Assembly (NCBI GenBank): GCA_019352875.1
Contig: JAAAFW010000006.1
Location: 1,860,261 to 1,924,260 of the forward strand
Reading direction: 5' to 3'
From: Pedobacter cryoconitis
GTDB taxonomy: Bacteria; Bacteroidota; Bacteroidia; Sphingobacteriales; Sphingobacteriaceae
DNA length: 64,000 nucleotides
The notes under the pieces were generated by a model. The model was not told where the DNA came from, searched no databases, and was given only the letters and a program-made list of their open reading frames with translations. Both the position numbers and the translations under genes were made by a program. Positions within the stretch are counted from its first letter, which is position 1. Every line of letters starts with the position of its first letter. Below, piece after piece: positions 48,639-58,341 of this stretch.

Positions 48639-49627
48639 TGGAGCGCAAAAGAGTATTAATTACAGGTGCAGCAGGATTCCTTGGATCCCACCTGTGTGAC
48701 AGATTTATAAAAGAAGATTATCATGTTATCGCGATGGATAATCTCATTACTGGTGACCTGCAGAATATTGAACATTTGTTCTCGCTGGAGAATTTTGAAT
48801 TCTGTCATCATGATGTATCCAAGTACGTATATGTTCCGGGAAAACTCGACTATATCCTACACTTCGCATCTCCTGCAAGCCCGATAGATTATCTTAAAAT
48901 TCCAATTCAAACCTTAAAGGTGGGTTCACTGGGAACACATAATTTATTGGGGCTGGCCAAAAACAAAAACGCAAGGATGATCATCGCTTCTACTTCTGAG
49001 GTATACGGTGACCCGAGTGTCAATCCACAACCCGAAGAATACTGGGGTAATGTAAACCCTGTGGGACCACGCGGTGTTTATGATGAAGCTAAACGTTTTC
49101 AGGAAGCGATGACAATGGCTTACCATACTTTCCATGGCCTGGAGACAAGAATAGTACGTATTTTCAATACTTATGGTCCGAGAATGAGATTGAATGACGG
49201 CCGTGTTTTGCCAGCTTTTATCGGGCAAGCGCTCAGAGGTGAGGACCTTACGGTATTTGGTGATGGATCACAAACCCGTTCATTCTGTTATGTCGATGAT
49301 TTGGTTGAAGGAATTTACCGCTTATTACTGAGTGACTATTCGCAGCCTGTAAACATCGGCAATCCCGATGAAATTACTATTGGCCAATTTGCAGAAGAAA
49401 TCATCAAACTTACCGGGACCACACAGAAGGTTATCTATAAAGAATTACCTACTGATGATCCTAAACAGCGTCGTCCGGATATTACAAAAGCCAGGGCGAT
49501 CCTGAACTGGGAGCCTAAAATTAATCGTGCTGATGGATTGAAAATTACTTACGAGTACTTCAAGAATTTGCCAACAGAGGCATTGGTTAATAAAGAACAT
49601 AAAGATTTCACCACATATAATCGTTAA
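48638..49627 (+). CDS. UDP-glucuronate decarboxylase (UDP-xylose synthase)
   Basis: The 329-residue SDR has Rossmann motif [32 protein letters not shown] and catalytic pair in [10 protein letters not shown], with [10 protein letters not shown]. These are the typical UXS features. Direct coupling to ugd supports conversion of UDP-glucuronate to UDP-xylose. A dTDP-glucose dehydratase is less likely. Confidence 0.93.
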   Translation: MERKRVLITGAAGFLGSHLCDRFIKEDYHVIAMDNLITGDLQNIEHLFSLENFEFCHHDVSKYVYVPGKLDYILHFASPASPIDYLKIPIQTLKVGSLGTHNLLGLAKNKNARMIIASTSEVYGDPSVNPQPEEYWGNVNPVGPRGVYDEAKRFQEAMTMAYHTFHGLETRIVRIFNTYGPRMRLNDGRVLPAFIGQALRGEDLTVFGDGSQTRSFCYVDDLVEGIYRLLLSDYSQPVNIGNPDEITIGQFAEEIIKLTGTTQKVIYKELPTDDPKQRRPDITKARAILNWEPKINRADGLKITYEYFKNLPTEALVNKEHKDFTTYNR

Positions 49628-49628
49628 A

Positions 49629-50651
49629 ATGGGAAAGATACTAGTAACCGGTGGCACAGGGTTCATCGGTTCTCACACAGCCGTAGAGCTGATTAATGCA
49701 GGATACGAAGTAATTTTAGTTGACGATTTTTCTAATTCAAATCCAAAGATTCTAAATCAGCTGGAGCAGATTTTGGGTGTTAAGCCTGAGTTTGTGGAAT
49801 TAGACCTATGCAATGAAAAAGCAGTTAACGAATTTGTCGCTTCTCATCCTGAAATTACAGGAGTGATTCATTTTGCAGCATTTAAGGCAGTCGGAGAATC
49901 TGTGAAGGAGCCGCTGAAATATTACCGTAATAATTTCTACTCCTTGATTAACGTGATTAATGCTTTTCAGAGTAAGGTTAATTTAGTGTTCTCATCGTCA
50001 TGTACAGTTTATGGTCAACCCGATCAGTTACCTGTAACAGAAAGTGCGGCTGTTAAAAAAGCAGAATCACCTTATGGTAATACTAAACAGATTGCAGAGG
50101 AAATCCTTTCTGAGACTTGCGCCGCTAATGCTGATTTACATGTAATCTCACTTCGTTATTTTAACCCGGTTGGTGCACATGAAACAGCATTAATTGGTGA
50201 GCTTCCGATTGGGGTGCCACAGAATCTGGTTCCTTTTATTACGCAGTCTGCTATAGGTAAGAGAGGACCGATTACCGTTTATGGTAATGATTACCAAACT
50301 CCTGACGGTAGTGCAGTGCGTGACTATATTCATGTTGTTGATTTAGCCAAAGCACATGTTGCAGCAATCAAAAGATTAGAGACAGGAATTGCAGACCAGA
50401 ACTATGAAGTTTTTAACCTGGGAACAGGTAAAGGAAGTTCAGTTTTGGAGATTATCAGTGCCTTCGAGGAATCAACAGGTGTAAAGCTTGAATATACAAT
50501 CGGAGCAAGACGCGAGGGAGACATTGAGCAGGTCTGGGGTGATGTGCGTAAATCCGCAGATCAATTGGGCTGGAAAGCCGGACTTGATATTAATGAAATG
50601 ATGCGCTCCGCCTGGAAGTGGGAGAATTACCTGAAAGATAACCCGTTTTAA
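49629..50651 (+). CDS. galE: UDP-glucose 4-epimerase
   Basis: The 340-residue SDR has VTGGTGFIGSHTAVEL, SSSCTVYG, the catalytic pair in SPYGNTKQIAEEI and LRYFNPVGAHET, all GalE-type. It starts one base after the UXS stop. Following UXS it might also epimerise UDP-xylose to UDP-arabinose. Confidence 0.95.
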   Translation: MGKILVTGGTGFIGSHTAVELINAGYEVILVDDFSNSNPKILNQLEQILGVKPEFVELDLCNEKAVNEFVASHPEITGVIHFAAFKAVGESVKEPLKYYRNNFYSLINVINAFQSKVNLVFSSSCTVYGQPDQLPVTESAAVKKAESPYGNTKQIAEEILSETCAANADLHVISLRYFNPVGAHETALIGELPIGVPQNLVPFITQSAIGKRGPITVYGNDYQTPDGSAVRDYIHVVDLAKAHVAAIKRLETGIADQNYEVFNLGTGKGSSVLEIISAFEESTGVKLEYTIGARREGDIEQVWGDVRKSADQLGWKAGLDINEMMRSAWKWENYLKDNPF

Positions 50652-51218
50652 ATGCTTCTTAAAGATCAGAAAGAATTAAAAACTGCAATTACCGAACTTC
50701 CTGTCAAGGAAAAGGATAAGTTGCTGCTCAGACTGATTGCAAAAGATAAGGTGCTCACCGAGCACCTTCATTTTAAATTGCTGGAGGACCCTTCGGATTT
50801 GGAGTTGAGGCAGCAGACATTAGAGGAAGAAATAACCACTGCAATTCAAGGTTTAAAGTTGGCTGCTAAAGTGGGTTCCAGAGAGTCTTTGGTTTTACTC
50901 CGGCGACTAAACGGGCGGGTTAATCATCACTATAAGGTAACTAAAGACCCGCAGACTGATGCCGAACTCCGTCTTTTATTACTGGAACTAATTCCGGTTG
51001 ATTATAATGAAAGCGTATTTTCATCTCTGGGCAAATATAACGAGAGACTAAAAACCTATTTTCTGAGATCTGTGCTGGCACTATACAAAAAGTATGTGAA
51101 GCTTCATGAAGATCTTCAGTACGACCTGAATGAAAAGATGAATTCAATCCTGAATAAAATTGTCCGGGAAAAACTCCATAAAACGGCAGCCGAACTTGGT
51201 CTGCCAAATCAGGTTTAA
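50652..51218 (+). CDS. Conserved helical protein, function unknown
   Basis: The 188-residue protein is almost entirely alpha-helical with many Lys, Leu and Glu and no cysteine-based motif. It starts directly after galE with no spacer and ends 23 bases before rfbB, so it is part of the nucleotide-sugar operon. I recognise no domain. Confidence 0.8.
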   Translation: MLLKDQKELKTAITELPVKEKDKLLLRLIAKDKVLTEHLHFKLLEDPSDLELRQQTLEEEITTAIQGLKLAAKVGSRESLVLLRRLNGRVNHHYKVTKDPQTDAELRLLLLELIPVDYNESVFSSLGKYNERLKTYFLRSVLALYKKYVKLHEDLQYDLNEKMNSILNKIVREKLHKTAAELGLPNQV

Positions 51219-51241
51219 TAAAAAGCTAAATAAAATTAAGT

Positions 51242-52297
51242 ATGAAGAAGATTTTAATTACCGGAGGAGCAGGCTTCATAGGCTCGCATGTTGTGCGAAG
51301 ATTTGTAAATCTTTATCCGGACTATCATATTTTCAATCTGGATAAATTAACCTACGCGGGAAATTTGGCAAATTTGACTGATATTGAGCTGAAGCCTAAT
51401 TATCAATTCACAAAAACAGATATCACCGATGCTGAAGCGATAAATACTTTATTTGCTAAAGAGAATTTTGATGCTGTAATTCATCTGGCTGCAGAATCGC
51501 ATGTAGACCGCTCAATTATTGACCCTTCTGCTTTCGTAATGACGAATGTAATTGGTACTGTAAATTTACTTAATGCCGCAAGAGAATACTGGAAAGGCGA
51601 TTATGACAATAAGCGTTTTTATCATGTTTCCACAGATGAAGTTTATGGTGCTTTAGGTGAATCTGGTATGTTTACCGAAACTACGGCTTATGACCCGCAT
51701 AGTCCTTATTCTGCATCAAAAGCTGCGTCAGATCATTTTGTCCGCGCTTACCATGATACTTATGGATTAAATGTGGTGATATCCAACTGTTCTAATAATT
51801 ATGGTTCACATCACTTTCCAGAAAAACTGATTCCACTTGCAATCAATAATATCAAGAATAACAGGCCGGTTCCGGTCTACGGCAAAGGTGAAAATATTCG
51901 CGACTGGTTATGGGTTGAAGATCATGCCAGGGCTATAGATGTAATCTTTCACCAGGCTACAACAGGTGAAACGTATAATATTGGTGGGCATAACGAATGG
52001 AAAAACATTGACCTGATTCATCTTTTATGTAATATAATGGACAAAAAGCTTGGTCGTGCAGACGGCGAATCTGCTAAGCTCATCACTTTTGTGACTGACA
52101 GGGCAGGACATGATCTGCGTTATGCAATTGATTCTACTAAACTACAGGAAAAACTGGACTGGGTACCAAGTCTTCAGTTTGAGGAAGGGTTAGAGAGAAC
52201 CGTAGACTGGTATCTTGAAAATGAGGATTGGCTTAAAGATGTAACTTCTGGAAATTACCAGAAGTATTATCAGGACCAGTATCACTCGAGATCATAA
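51242..52297 (+). CDS. rfbB: dTDP-glucose 4,6-dehydratase
   Basis: RfbB makes dTDP-4-keto-6-deoxyglucose, the entry to rhamnose and other deoxysugars. The 351-residue protein has ITGGAGFIGSHVVRRF, HLAAESHVDRSI, the catalytic STDEVYG with Tyr-X3-Lys in YSASKAASDH and the typical ENIRDWLWVEDHA. The other rml genes are not adjacent, except perhaps the RmlD-like gene at 27401. Confidence 0.96.
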   Translation: MKKILITGGAGFIGSHVVRRFVNLYPDYHIFNLDKLTYAGNLANLTDIELKPNYQFTKTDITDAEAINTLFAKENFDAVIHLAAESHVDRSIIDPSAFVMTNVIGTVNLLNAAREYWKGDYDNKRFYHVSTDEVYGALGESGMFTETTAYDPHSPYSASKAASDHFVRAYHDTYGLNVVISNCSNNYGSHHFPEKLIPLAINNIKNNRPVPVYGKGENIRDWLWVEDHARAIDVIFHQATTGETYNIGGHNEWKNIDLIHLLCNIMDKKLGRADGESAKLITFVTDRAGHDLRYAIDSTKLQEKLDWVPSLQFEEGLERTVDWYLENEDWLKDVTSGNYQKYYQDQYHSRS

Positions 52298-52323
52298 AAG
52301 AATAAATTTCTATCCGGTTCCAG

Positions 52324-52386
52324 ATTATATAAAAAGCCTGAATAACTTTCGATCATTTCTAAAGTTATTCAGGCTTTTTATATAAT
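52324..52386. terminator. Bidirectional terminator with a perfect 26-bp stem
   Basis: Positions 52324-52349 pair exactly with 52361-52386 around an 11-base loop; the core is AAAAAGCCTGAATAACTTT. A- and T-tracts flank it. It serves rfbB and the convergent permease gene. Confidence 0.93.
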
Positions 52387-52392
52387 TCTTAT

Positions 52393-53625
52393 TTATTCAT
52401 ACCTTAATGCTTCAACAGGATCTAATCTGGATGCTTTCTTAGCAGGGTAGTATCCTGACACGACGCCCACGAAGACACATAATCCGAATCCCCCGATGAT
52501 GAATAACCACGGGATAATAAATGCACCGCCCATCATCAGTGAAATTGCATTGCCGAGTAGAATTCCAAATAAAATTCCCATTCCTCCTCCCATCAGACAA
52601 ATTACCACAGCTTCGATTAGGAACTGTTTACGAATTACAGAGGGGTTAGCACCGATTGCTTTGCGTATCCCAATTTCACGCGTTCTTTCCGTAACAGAGA
52701 CCAGCATGATATTCATCAACCCTATTGATGCGCCAATTAAAGTAATTACACCAATTGCCACACCACCAATTGCGATGAATGCAAGGTTCTCAAATAACGT
52801 CTGAGCAACTGCATCACTTTTAGTGATTTCGAAATTATTAGGCTCTTTTATTTTTATTTTACGAATATTCCGGAATTCTGCTGTCGACTCGCCTATTATA
52901 TTATCCATCAGGTTAGCATTAGGCACGATAACCGATATTGTAAAAGATGGGTTTGGATCTGTATTAATCACTTTGGCCTTGTATATAGGTATATATACTG
53001 CGCGGTCTGTACTCATTCCCATACTTGATCCTTTGCTGGCCAGCACACCGATTACTTTTAAGCGATGGTTACCCACTGTAATGATCTGATCTATAGGGGA
53101 GGCTTTTTTAAACAATGAACTACTGATTTCGCTTCCAATAATACATACATTACTTCCCTGGCTGGCTTCTGTCTGGCTGATATTTCTACCAAGGCTCAGG
53201 TCAAGTCCCTGTGCAGCCAATCCATTTTCATCAATACCACGCATCAGAATATTCGGATTTGTTTTCTCCTGATTATATTTTGCTGTCGCACCGCTTGTAG
53301 CAATCACACTGATAGTGACGGTCGCAGGTGCCTGTAAGTTCTGTTTGAAATTTACAGCGTCTTCATAACGGATGGATTTGAAAGGTTTTGGTCCCTGCCC
53401 GGGGCCGCCAATTCTGATTCCTGTACCCCTGTTCCGGATAGTGAAGGAATTAGCTCCCATATTAGAGAAGGCGTCGGTCATACTTTTTTTTACTGCATCC
53501 AATGTTGTCAGAATACCAACTAATGCTGTAAGACCAATTGCAATAATCAAAGCGGTAAGCATAGTCCGCAGGCGGTTACTCTGAATGGACTGCAGCGCAA
53601 GTCTCACGTTTTCTGTATAAGTCAT
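52393..53625 (-). CDS. MacB-type ABC transporter permease (FtsX family)
   Basis: The 410-residue protein has the MacB layout: one N-terminal membrane segment (about 20-40), a large periplasmic domain and three C-terminal segments with SVTERTREIGIRKAIGA and a final YPAKKASRLDPVEALRYE. The ATPase partner is not adjacent. The substrate is unknown. Confidence 0.93.
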   Translation of the reverse strand: MTYTENVRLALQSIQSNRLRTMLTALIIAIGLTALVGILTTLDAVKKSMTDAFSNMGANSFTIRNRGTGIRIGGPGQGPKPFKSIRYEDAVNFKQNLQAPATVTISVIATSGATAKYNQEKTNPNILMRGIDENGLAAQGLDLSLGRNISQTEASQGSNVCIIGSEISSSLFKKASPIDQIITVGNHRLKVIGVLASKGSSMGMSTDRAVYIPIYKAKVINTDPNPSFTISVIVPNANLMDNIIGESTAEFRNIRKIKIKEPNNFEITKSDAVAQTLFENLAFIAIGGVAIGVITLIGASIGLMNIMLVSVTERTREIGIRKAIGANPSVIRKQFLIEAVVICLMGGGMGILFGILLGNAISLMMGGAFIIPWLFIIGGFGLCVFVGVVSGYYPAKKASRLDPVEALRYE

Positions 53626-53713
53626 TGGTTCGAGTGTATAGGGTAGACCAAAAATAAAAAGTCCCGTTGTTTAGACAACAGGACTTCTGAAATGTTACAA
53701 GGTTTTAATCGTA

Positions 53714-54064
53714 CTAAACCGAAAAACTTGTACCACAGCCGCAGGTACTTTCAGCATTCGGGTTGCTAAAAGTAAAACCGCGCGAATTCAATCCATCCTG
53801 CCAATCTACCTGCATCCCTAAAAGATACATCTGATGTGCTTTATTCATGAAAACTCTAATTCCATTAATTAAGAATTCCTGATCTCCGTCTTTTTTCTGG
53901 TCAAACCCAAGCAGATAGCTCATTCCTGAACAACCGCCGCCTTCTACACCTACACGTAAGCCAAAGTCATCTGCGATTTCCTGCTGATCTCTTAATTTTA
54001 TCAATTCTTTCAATGCGGTTTCAGTAAAAGAAACTGGCGCAAATGTGGTATCAACTATACTCAT
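53714..54064 (-). CDS. A-type iron-sulfur cluster carrier protein (IscA/ErpA family)
   Basis: The 116-residue protein has the three ligand cysteines Cys45 (GGGCSGM) and Cys108/Cys110 (STCGCGTSF), the family signature. It delivers Fe-S clusters to apo-proteins. A minus-strand TATCTTTG (54127-54120) upstream is a probable -7 element. Confidence 0.94.
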   Translation of the reverse strand: MSIVDTTFAPVSFTETALKELIKLRDQQEIADDFGLRVGVEGGGCSGMSYLLGFDQKKDGDQEFLINGIRVFMNKAHQMYLLGMQVDWQDGLNSRGFTFSNPNAESTCGCGTSFSV

Positions 54065-54509
54065 GATCTTGTCAAATTTGGGGTCCTAAACTACCGGTCC
54101 TCAAGACTGGTTTTATGTACAAAGATAAGAACAAATGAAGGAATCCGTATCCCTAAAAAAAATGCAGGGTCAATTTGATGTAAATATTACTTAGCTTCTT
54201 GATTTTCCTATAAGAATTCCCTGTGATTTTATGGGCAAAGCTACTTTTATAACGTCTGCATGCGTTCAGAGCATATAAACGTAAAAATATAATAATTTAC
54301 AGATGGAGTTTCCTGATTTAAAGGTTAATATAAAGTTATCCACATAAAAAATTTAGGTTAAGCGGGGTATGCTACTGCTGATTAAGCAGTTACTAAATAA
54401 ATGATATTTTAGTTTTTTTTGTTGATAATTTTTTCAATATTCGATCTCCGGGAAAGCGCTAGTAATAAGGTCGTTCCCGTCTCTTAAACCAACAAATTTT
54501 AGTATACCT
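54065..54509. other. Candidate replication origin region upstream of dnaA
   Basis: This 445-base region without genes is very AT-rich in its right half. It has a perfect DnaA box TTATCCACA at 54336-54344 and a one-mismatch inverse copy, TGTTGATAA, at 54420-54428. The T-rich tract near 54410-54435 could be an unwinding element. Few boxes are visible, so it may only be the autoregulated dnaA promoter. Confidence 0.5.
54336..54344 (+). promoter_or_regulatory. DnaA box TTATCCACA
   Basis: This is an exact match to the DnaA consensus, about 166 bases upstream of dnaA. Confidence 0.7.
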
Positions 54510-55940
54510 ATGGAAAAAACGTGTACCGAAGTATGGAAAAACTGTCTTCAGATCATAAAGGACAATATCCCGAGCCAAAGTTTTAAAACATGGTTCGAAC
54601 CGATCTCAGCCCTTAGACTGGAAGGCAAAGTTTTAACCATCCAGGTGCCCAGTTTATTCTTTTACGAATGGCTAGAAGAACATTATGTCGGGTTGCTTCG
54701 CAAGACGGTGAAAAAGCAACTGGGCGAGGAAGGAAGACTAGAGTATAATATTGTCGTTGACCAGTCCTCCAACAGTGGATCTCCCTATACTACAAACATG
54801 CCTTCTAATGGAAATGGTGCTGCGGCTAAATTGCAGGCGATGCCAATTCCTGTTTCGATCAATAAGGATATTAAAAATCCATTTATTATTCCTGGGCTTA
54901 AAAAACTAAATGTAGATCCTCAACTCAATTCCAGCTATACATTTGAAAACTACATCGAGGGCGATTGCAATCGTCTTGCCCGTTCGGCCGGCTTTGCAGT
55001 TGCGGGTAAACCAGGAGGAACCTCGTTTAATCCATTGATGATTTATGGAGGAGTAGGGTTAGGAAAAACACATCTGGCGCAGGCAATCGGTAACGAAATA
55101 AAGCGTAGTTCACCTGATAAGCTAGTTATCTACGTATCCTGCGAAAAATTCTGCCAGCAGTTTGTAGATTCGCTGAAGAACAACTCTATTAATGATTTTG
55201 TTAATTTCTATCAGGCAATGGATGTTATCATCATGGATGACGTCCATAATTTCGCAGGAAAGGAAAAAACTCAGGATATCTTCTTTCACATTTTTAATCA
55301 TCTGCATCAGACAGGAAAGCAGGTGATACTTACTTCGGATAAATCGCCGAAAGATCTTGCTGGTTTAGAAGAAAGGTTGTTAAGCAGATTTAAGTGGGGT
55401 CTATCAGCAGATCTGCAGATTCCGGATCTGGAAACCCGTATAGCTATTTTAAGGATGAAGATGTATGCAGATGGTATTGAACTGCCTCAGGAAGTGGTTG
55501 AGTACGTCGCGAATCATATCGATAACAATGTACGGGAGTTGGAAGGGGCAATGGTATCGTTGCTGGCGCAGTCAACTTTGAATAAGAAAGATATAGATCT
55601 GAATCTGGCCAAACAGATGTTAAAAAACTTTATTAAGAATACGACTAAAGAAATCTCAATGGAGTACATACAGAAACTGGTCTGCGATTACTTCGAAGTT
55701 CCGATTGATATGGTAAAGTCAGCTACGCGGAAAAGAGAAATAGTACAGGCCAGGCAAATATCTATGTATCTGTCCAAATCCCATACTAAGTCTTCTCTGA
55801 AATCTATTGGTGCCTTTTTTGGTGGCAGAGACCATTCTACAGTAATTTACGCTTGTCAGACCGTAGAGGATCTTATCGAAACGGATAAGAAATTTAAAAA
55901 CTATGTTCAGGATATACAGAAGAAACTGAAAATGAGTTAA
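54510..55940 (+). CDS. dnaA: Chromosomal replication initiator DnaA
   Basis: The 476-residue protein has the N-terminal domain (WKNCLQIIKDNIPSQSFKTW), an AAA+ domain with Walker A GGVGLGKT (180-187) and Walker B VIIMDDVHNF, and the C-terminal DNA-binding signature FGGRDHSTVIYACQTVEDL. Its stop overlaps the convergent NUDIX gene by 4 bases. Confidence 0.98.
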   Translation: MEKTCTEVWKNCLQIIKDNIPSQSFKTWFEPISALRLEGKVLTIQVPSLFFYEWLEEHYVGLLRKTVKKQLGEEGRLEYNIVVDQSSNSGSPYTTNMPSNGNGAAAKLQAMPIPVSINKDIKNPFIIPGLKKLNVDPQLNSSYTFENYIEGDCNRLARSAGFAVAGKPGGTSFNPLMIYGGVGLGKTHLAQAIGNEIKRSSPDKLVIYVSCEKFCQQFVDSLKNNSINDFVNFYQAMDVIIMDDVHNFAGKEKTQDIFFHIFNHLHQTGKQVILTSDKSPKDLAGLEERLLSRFKWGLSADLQIPDLETRIAILRMKMYADGIELPQEVVEYVANHIDNNVRELEGAMVSLLAQSTLNKKDIDLNLAKQMLKNFIKNTTKEISMEYIQKLVCDYFEVPIDMVKSATRKREIVQARQISMYLSKSHTKSSLKSIGAFFGGRDHSTVIYACQTVEDLIETDKKFKNYVQDIQKKLKMS

Positions 55941-56491
55941 GAACGTATAGCTTTAAGTTTGAGCAGTCCGTAGAACAAAGCTGAACTATGGAGTGCCTGC
56001 GCAATTTGATTGTCTTCCAGCAGAGCTTTTGCCTCTTCAATGGTATATTCTTCTACGTTCAGGATCTCATGTTCATCCAGATGCTGTGCATGTGTTTTTA
56101 CACCGCCTGTCAGCAGATAGGTAAATGTCCTGTTATTCGATGTCGCAGGATTAGGGTAGAGCGTTGCAATCAATTCACAATGATCAAATGAATAACCAGT
56201 TTCTTCCAGTAGTTCCCGTTTGATACCATCTTCCGGTTTCTCACCCGGATCTATAACACCCCCCGGGATTTCAAGGGAAACCAGATCTGCACCGTGGCGA
56301 TATTGCCTGACCATAATGATCTTATTGTCGGTAGTCAGTGCTACGGCATTGGCCCAGTCTGGATATTCCAGAACATAATAATCATCTTTAACAGTGCCAT
56401 TTTGTAATTTACAGGTATCGACTCTTAAGGTGGCCCATTTTTCACGAACCAGATAACGGCTGGAGAGTTTCTCCCATTTTAATATTTCCAT
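55937..56491 (-). CDS. NUDIX hydrolase (ADP-ribose pyrophosphatase-like)
   Basis: The 184-residue protein has a full NUDIX box, GGVIDPGEKPEDGIKRELLE then ETGYS, with the REXXEE catalytic core. The pattern after it (LYPNPATSNNRTFTYLLTGG) fits ADP-ribose pyrophosphatase types. ATG 56491 (MEILKWEKLSSRYL) was preferred to 56530. Confidence 0.9.
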   Translation of the reverse strand: MEILKWEKLSSRYLVREKWATLRVDTCKLQNGTVKDDYYVLEYPDWANAVALTTDNKIIMVRQYRHGADLVSLEIPGGVIDPGEKPEDGIKRELLEETGYSFDHCELIATLYPNPATSNNRTFTYLLTGGVKTHAQHLDEHEILNVEEYTIEEAKALLEDNQIAQALHSSALFYGLLKLKAIRS

Positions 56492-56550
56492 TTTGTTTGA
56501 GCTAATCTGAACCGCTAAATGTCTCTTCATTCAGCAGCGGTCAGAACTAT

Positions 56551-56578
56551 AAAAAAAGGAGTCTCTGCAAGAGACTCC
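56551..56578 (-). terminator. Terminator of the TPM/LemA operon
   Basis: GGAGTCTC (56558-56565) pairs with GAGACTCC (56571-56578); on the minus strand seven T follow. It is 11 bases beyond the helical protein gene. Confidence 0.9.
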
Positions 56579-56588
56579 GGGGAATGAT

Positions 56589-56984
56589 TTATAAATAAGT
56601 TTTTAAGGTTTGCTGACGTCCGATGTTCAGCATATTAATGATCTGATGATTCTGTTCCAGGTAGCTGTAAATCAGTAGTAGTTTACCTGCCAGCTCTTTT
56701 TGTCCAGGTTTGTCTTTAACATCCGGGTCTATCCGGAGAAACAGAAGCTGGGATAGCATGTCCAGTTTTTCAGAAGTGAAGTCTTTCTCTTTTAGAAATT
56801 CGGTAAAATCAGCGTCTCCGCTTTGCAGGAGGTCTGTATAGAGGATTCCAAAATCTTTTTCGAGCAGTTCGTCCATTTCTTGCTCCAACTGGAGTCCTTT
56901 ATCTTCTTCCTTCAGTCCGATAAGTCTGGATAATGCGAGACTCAGCTTCTGAATCTCTGCAAGTAATAAATCGCGTCTGAACAT
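56589..56984 (-). CDS. Conserved helical protein, function unknown
   Basis: The 131-residue protein is highly helical with many Leu, Lys and Glu and no motif I can name. Its start overlaps the TPM-domain gene stop by one base (TAATG). It is the last gene of the LemA/TPM cluster before a strong terminator. Confidence 0.8.
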   Translation of the reverse strand: MFRRDLLLAEIQKLSLALSRLIGLKEEDKGLQLEQEMDELLEKDFGILYTDLLQSGDADFTEFLKEKDFTSEKLDMLSQLLFLRIDPDVKDKPGQKELAGKLLLIYSYLEQNHQIINMLNIGRQQTLKTYL

Positions 56985-57751
56985 TACCAGCTGCCACTAC
57001 TACCACCACCACCAAAACTACCGCCTCCAAAACCTCCGAAGCCGCCACCACTGCTACCGCCGCCGCCCCAGTTTCCACCAGAACCGCGCCCACTGCTGCC
57101 ACCCATCAACATACCCCAAAGAAGAGCATTACCTACACCTCTGCCATCAATGACCTGGCTTCCGCCACCGCCGCCGCCGCGTTTAATAATAATAATGATC
57201 ACAATAATGATAACCATAAGGATGAAAGCACTTGATGCTCCGCCTTTTTGAGCAGCTTTGGGTTTATCGTTCTTATACTCTCCTTTAGTGTATTTAATGA
57301 CTGCGGTTGTACCTGCATCGAGACCTTCGTAATAATTGCCCGTCTTAAAATAAGGCTTTATTTCGTATTCAATAATTCGTTTGGTAATAATATCAGGCAG
57401 GGAACCTTCCAGTCCATAACCGGTTTGCATGGCGATCTTACGATCTCCAACGGCAACAACTATCATTAAACCATTATTGTTTTTCGCTCCGCCGACGCCC
57501 CAGGCTCTGCCCAGTCCCAATGCATATTCATTGATATCATATTCGCCAACGCTTTTTACAATGGCAATGGCAATCTGCGTAGAAGTAGAATCGTCGAAAG
57601 CTACCAATTTGTTTTCCAGCGCCTGAATCTGTGAAGCAGAGAGGGTGCCGGTGTAGTCGTTAACCAGTTTGTTTGGTTTGGCGGGGTATTCCTGAGCATA
57701 GAGAACTGTACAGGACAGAATCAGAAACAGGGCCGCGAGTATTCTTTTCAT
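56984..57751 (-). CDS. TPM-domain membrane protein (YgcG-like)
   Basis: The 255-residue protein has a signal peptide (about 1-19, ending VLYAQ), a TPM_phosphatase domain (about 25-150, NDYTGTLSASQIQALE, AIAIVKSVGEYD) and a membrane segment near 176-190. The low-complexity Gly/Ser tail ends in GGGSSGSW. Proteins of this type (YgcG, Psb32-like) often accompany LemA. The role is not established. Confidence 0.88.
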   Translation of the reverse strand: MKRILAALFLILSCTVLYAQEYPAKPNKLVNDYTGTLSASQIQALENKLVAFDDSTSTQIAIAIVKSVGEYDINEYALGLGRAWGVGGAKNNNGLMIVVAVGDRKIAMQTGYGLEGSLPDIITKRIIEYEIKPYFKTGNYYEGLDAGTTAVIKYTKGEYKNDKPKAAQKGGASSAFILMVIIIVIIIIIKRGGGGGGSQVIDGRGVGNALLWGMLMGGSSGRGSGGNWGGGGSSGGGFGGFGGGSFGGGGSSGSW

Positions 57752-57810
57752 TCAGTATATATAAGTTTTTGCTGATTACATGCATCGCATCACAGCAGGT
57801 TTGCATCATC

Positions 57811-58263
57811 TTACTGCTTATGTTCTGCAGGTTTCTGATCGAGGAAAATAATATCATTTGGTAATTCATTGATATCATCATTTCCGCTCGGAAAATATGT
57901 AGCCATTTTTTCACCCGCAAGTTTCACGCCGGCAATTAAACCGCTTGCGATATTTCCGCTGGCAAAATGAGCACGCATAGCGATCTGGGTAGTTTCCCAG
58001 AAGTCAGCAGGTACTTTACGATGGATACCTTTGTCGCCTATTATAGCAAATTTATGGTCGACATAGGCCAGGTAGATTAACACACCGTTGTGTAATACAG
58101 TTTTATCCATTTCCAGTTTAGAGAAATACTCAGTGGCGCGTGAGAATGCGTCATCCTTACAGTGTTTCTCCATTGCAATCCTGATTTCGCCCGAAGTCAG
58201 CTTTTCTGCTTCGCTGATAGCTGCAGTAATCAGTTCTTGTTCTTGTTCAGTTAATAATGGCAT
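57811..58263 (-). CDS. TPM-domain protein, cytoplasmic
   Basis: The 150-residue protein has one TPM domain (TEQEQELITAAISEAEKLTSGEIRI, given here in short as its opening) and no signal peptide. It contains VLIYLAYVDHKFAIIGDKGIH. It is a paralogue of the downstream protein without the membrane parts. ATG 58263 gives the normal start. Confidence 0.88.
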   Translation of the reverse strand: MPLLTEQEQELITAAISEAEKLTSGEIRIAMEKHCKDDAFSRATEYFSKLEMDKTVLHNGVLIYLAYVDHKFAIIGDKGIHRKVPADFWETTQIAMRAHFASGNIASGLIAGVKLAGEKMATYFPSGNDDINELPNDIIFLDQKPAEHKQ

Positions 58264-58341
58264 AATTATATAATTAAACATATAAGGGTAATACCTGTAC
58301 TTCATGGAAATACAAATAATACCCTTAATCCTTAATGGTGA

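Noticed and set aside
56899..57102. Val/Ala-rich 67-residue frame
   Set aside because: It is an out-of-frame reading of the Gly/Ser-coding tail of the TPM-domain gene.
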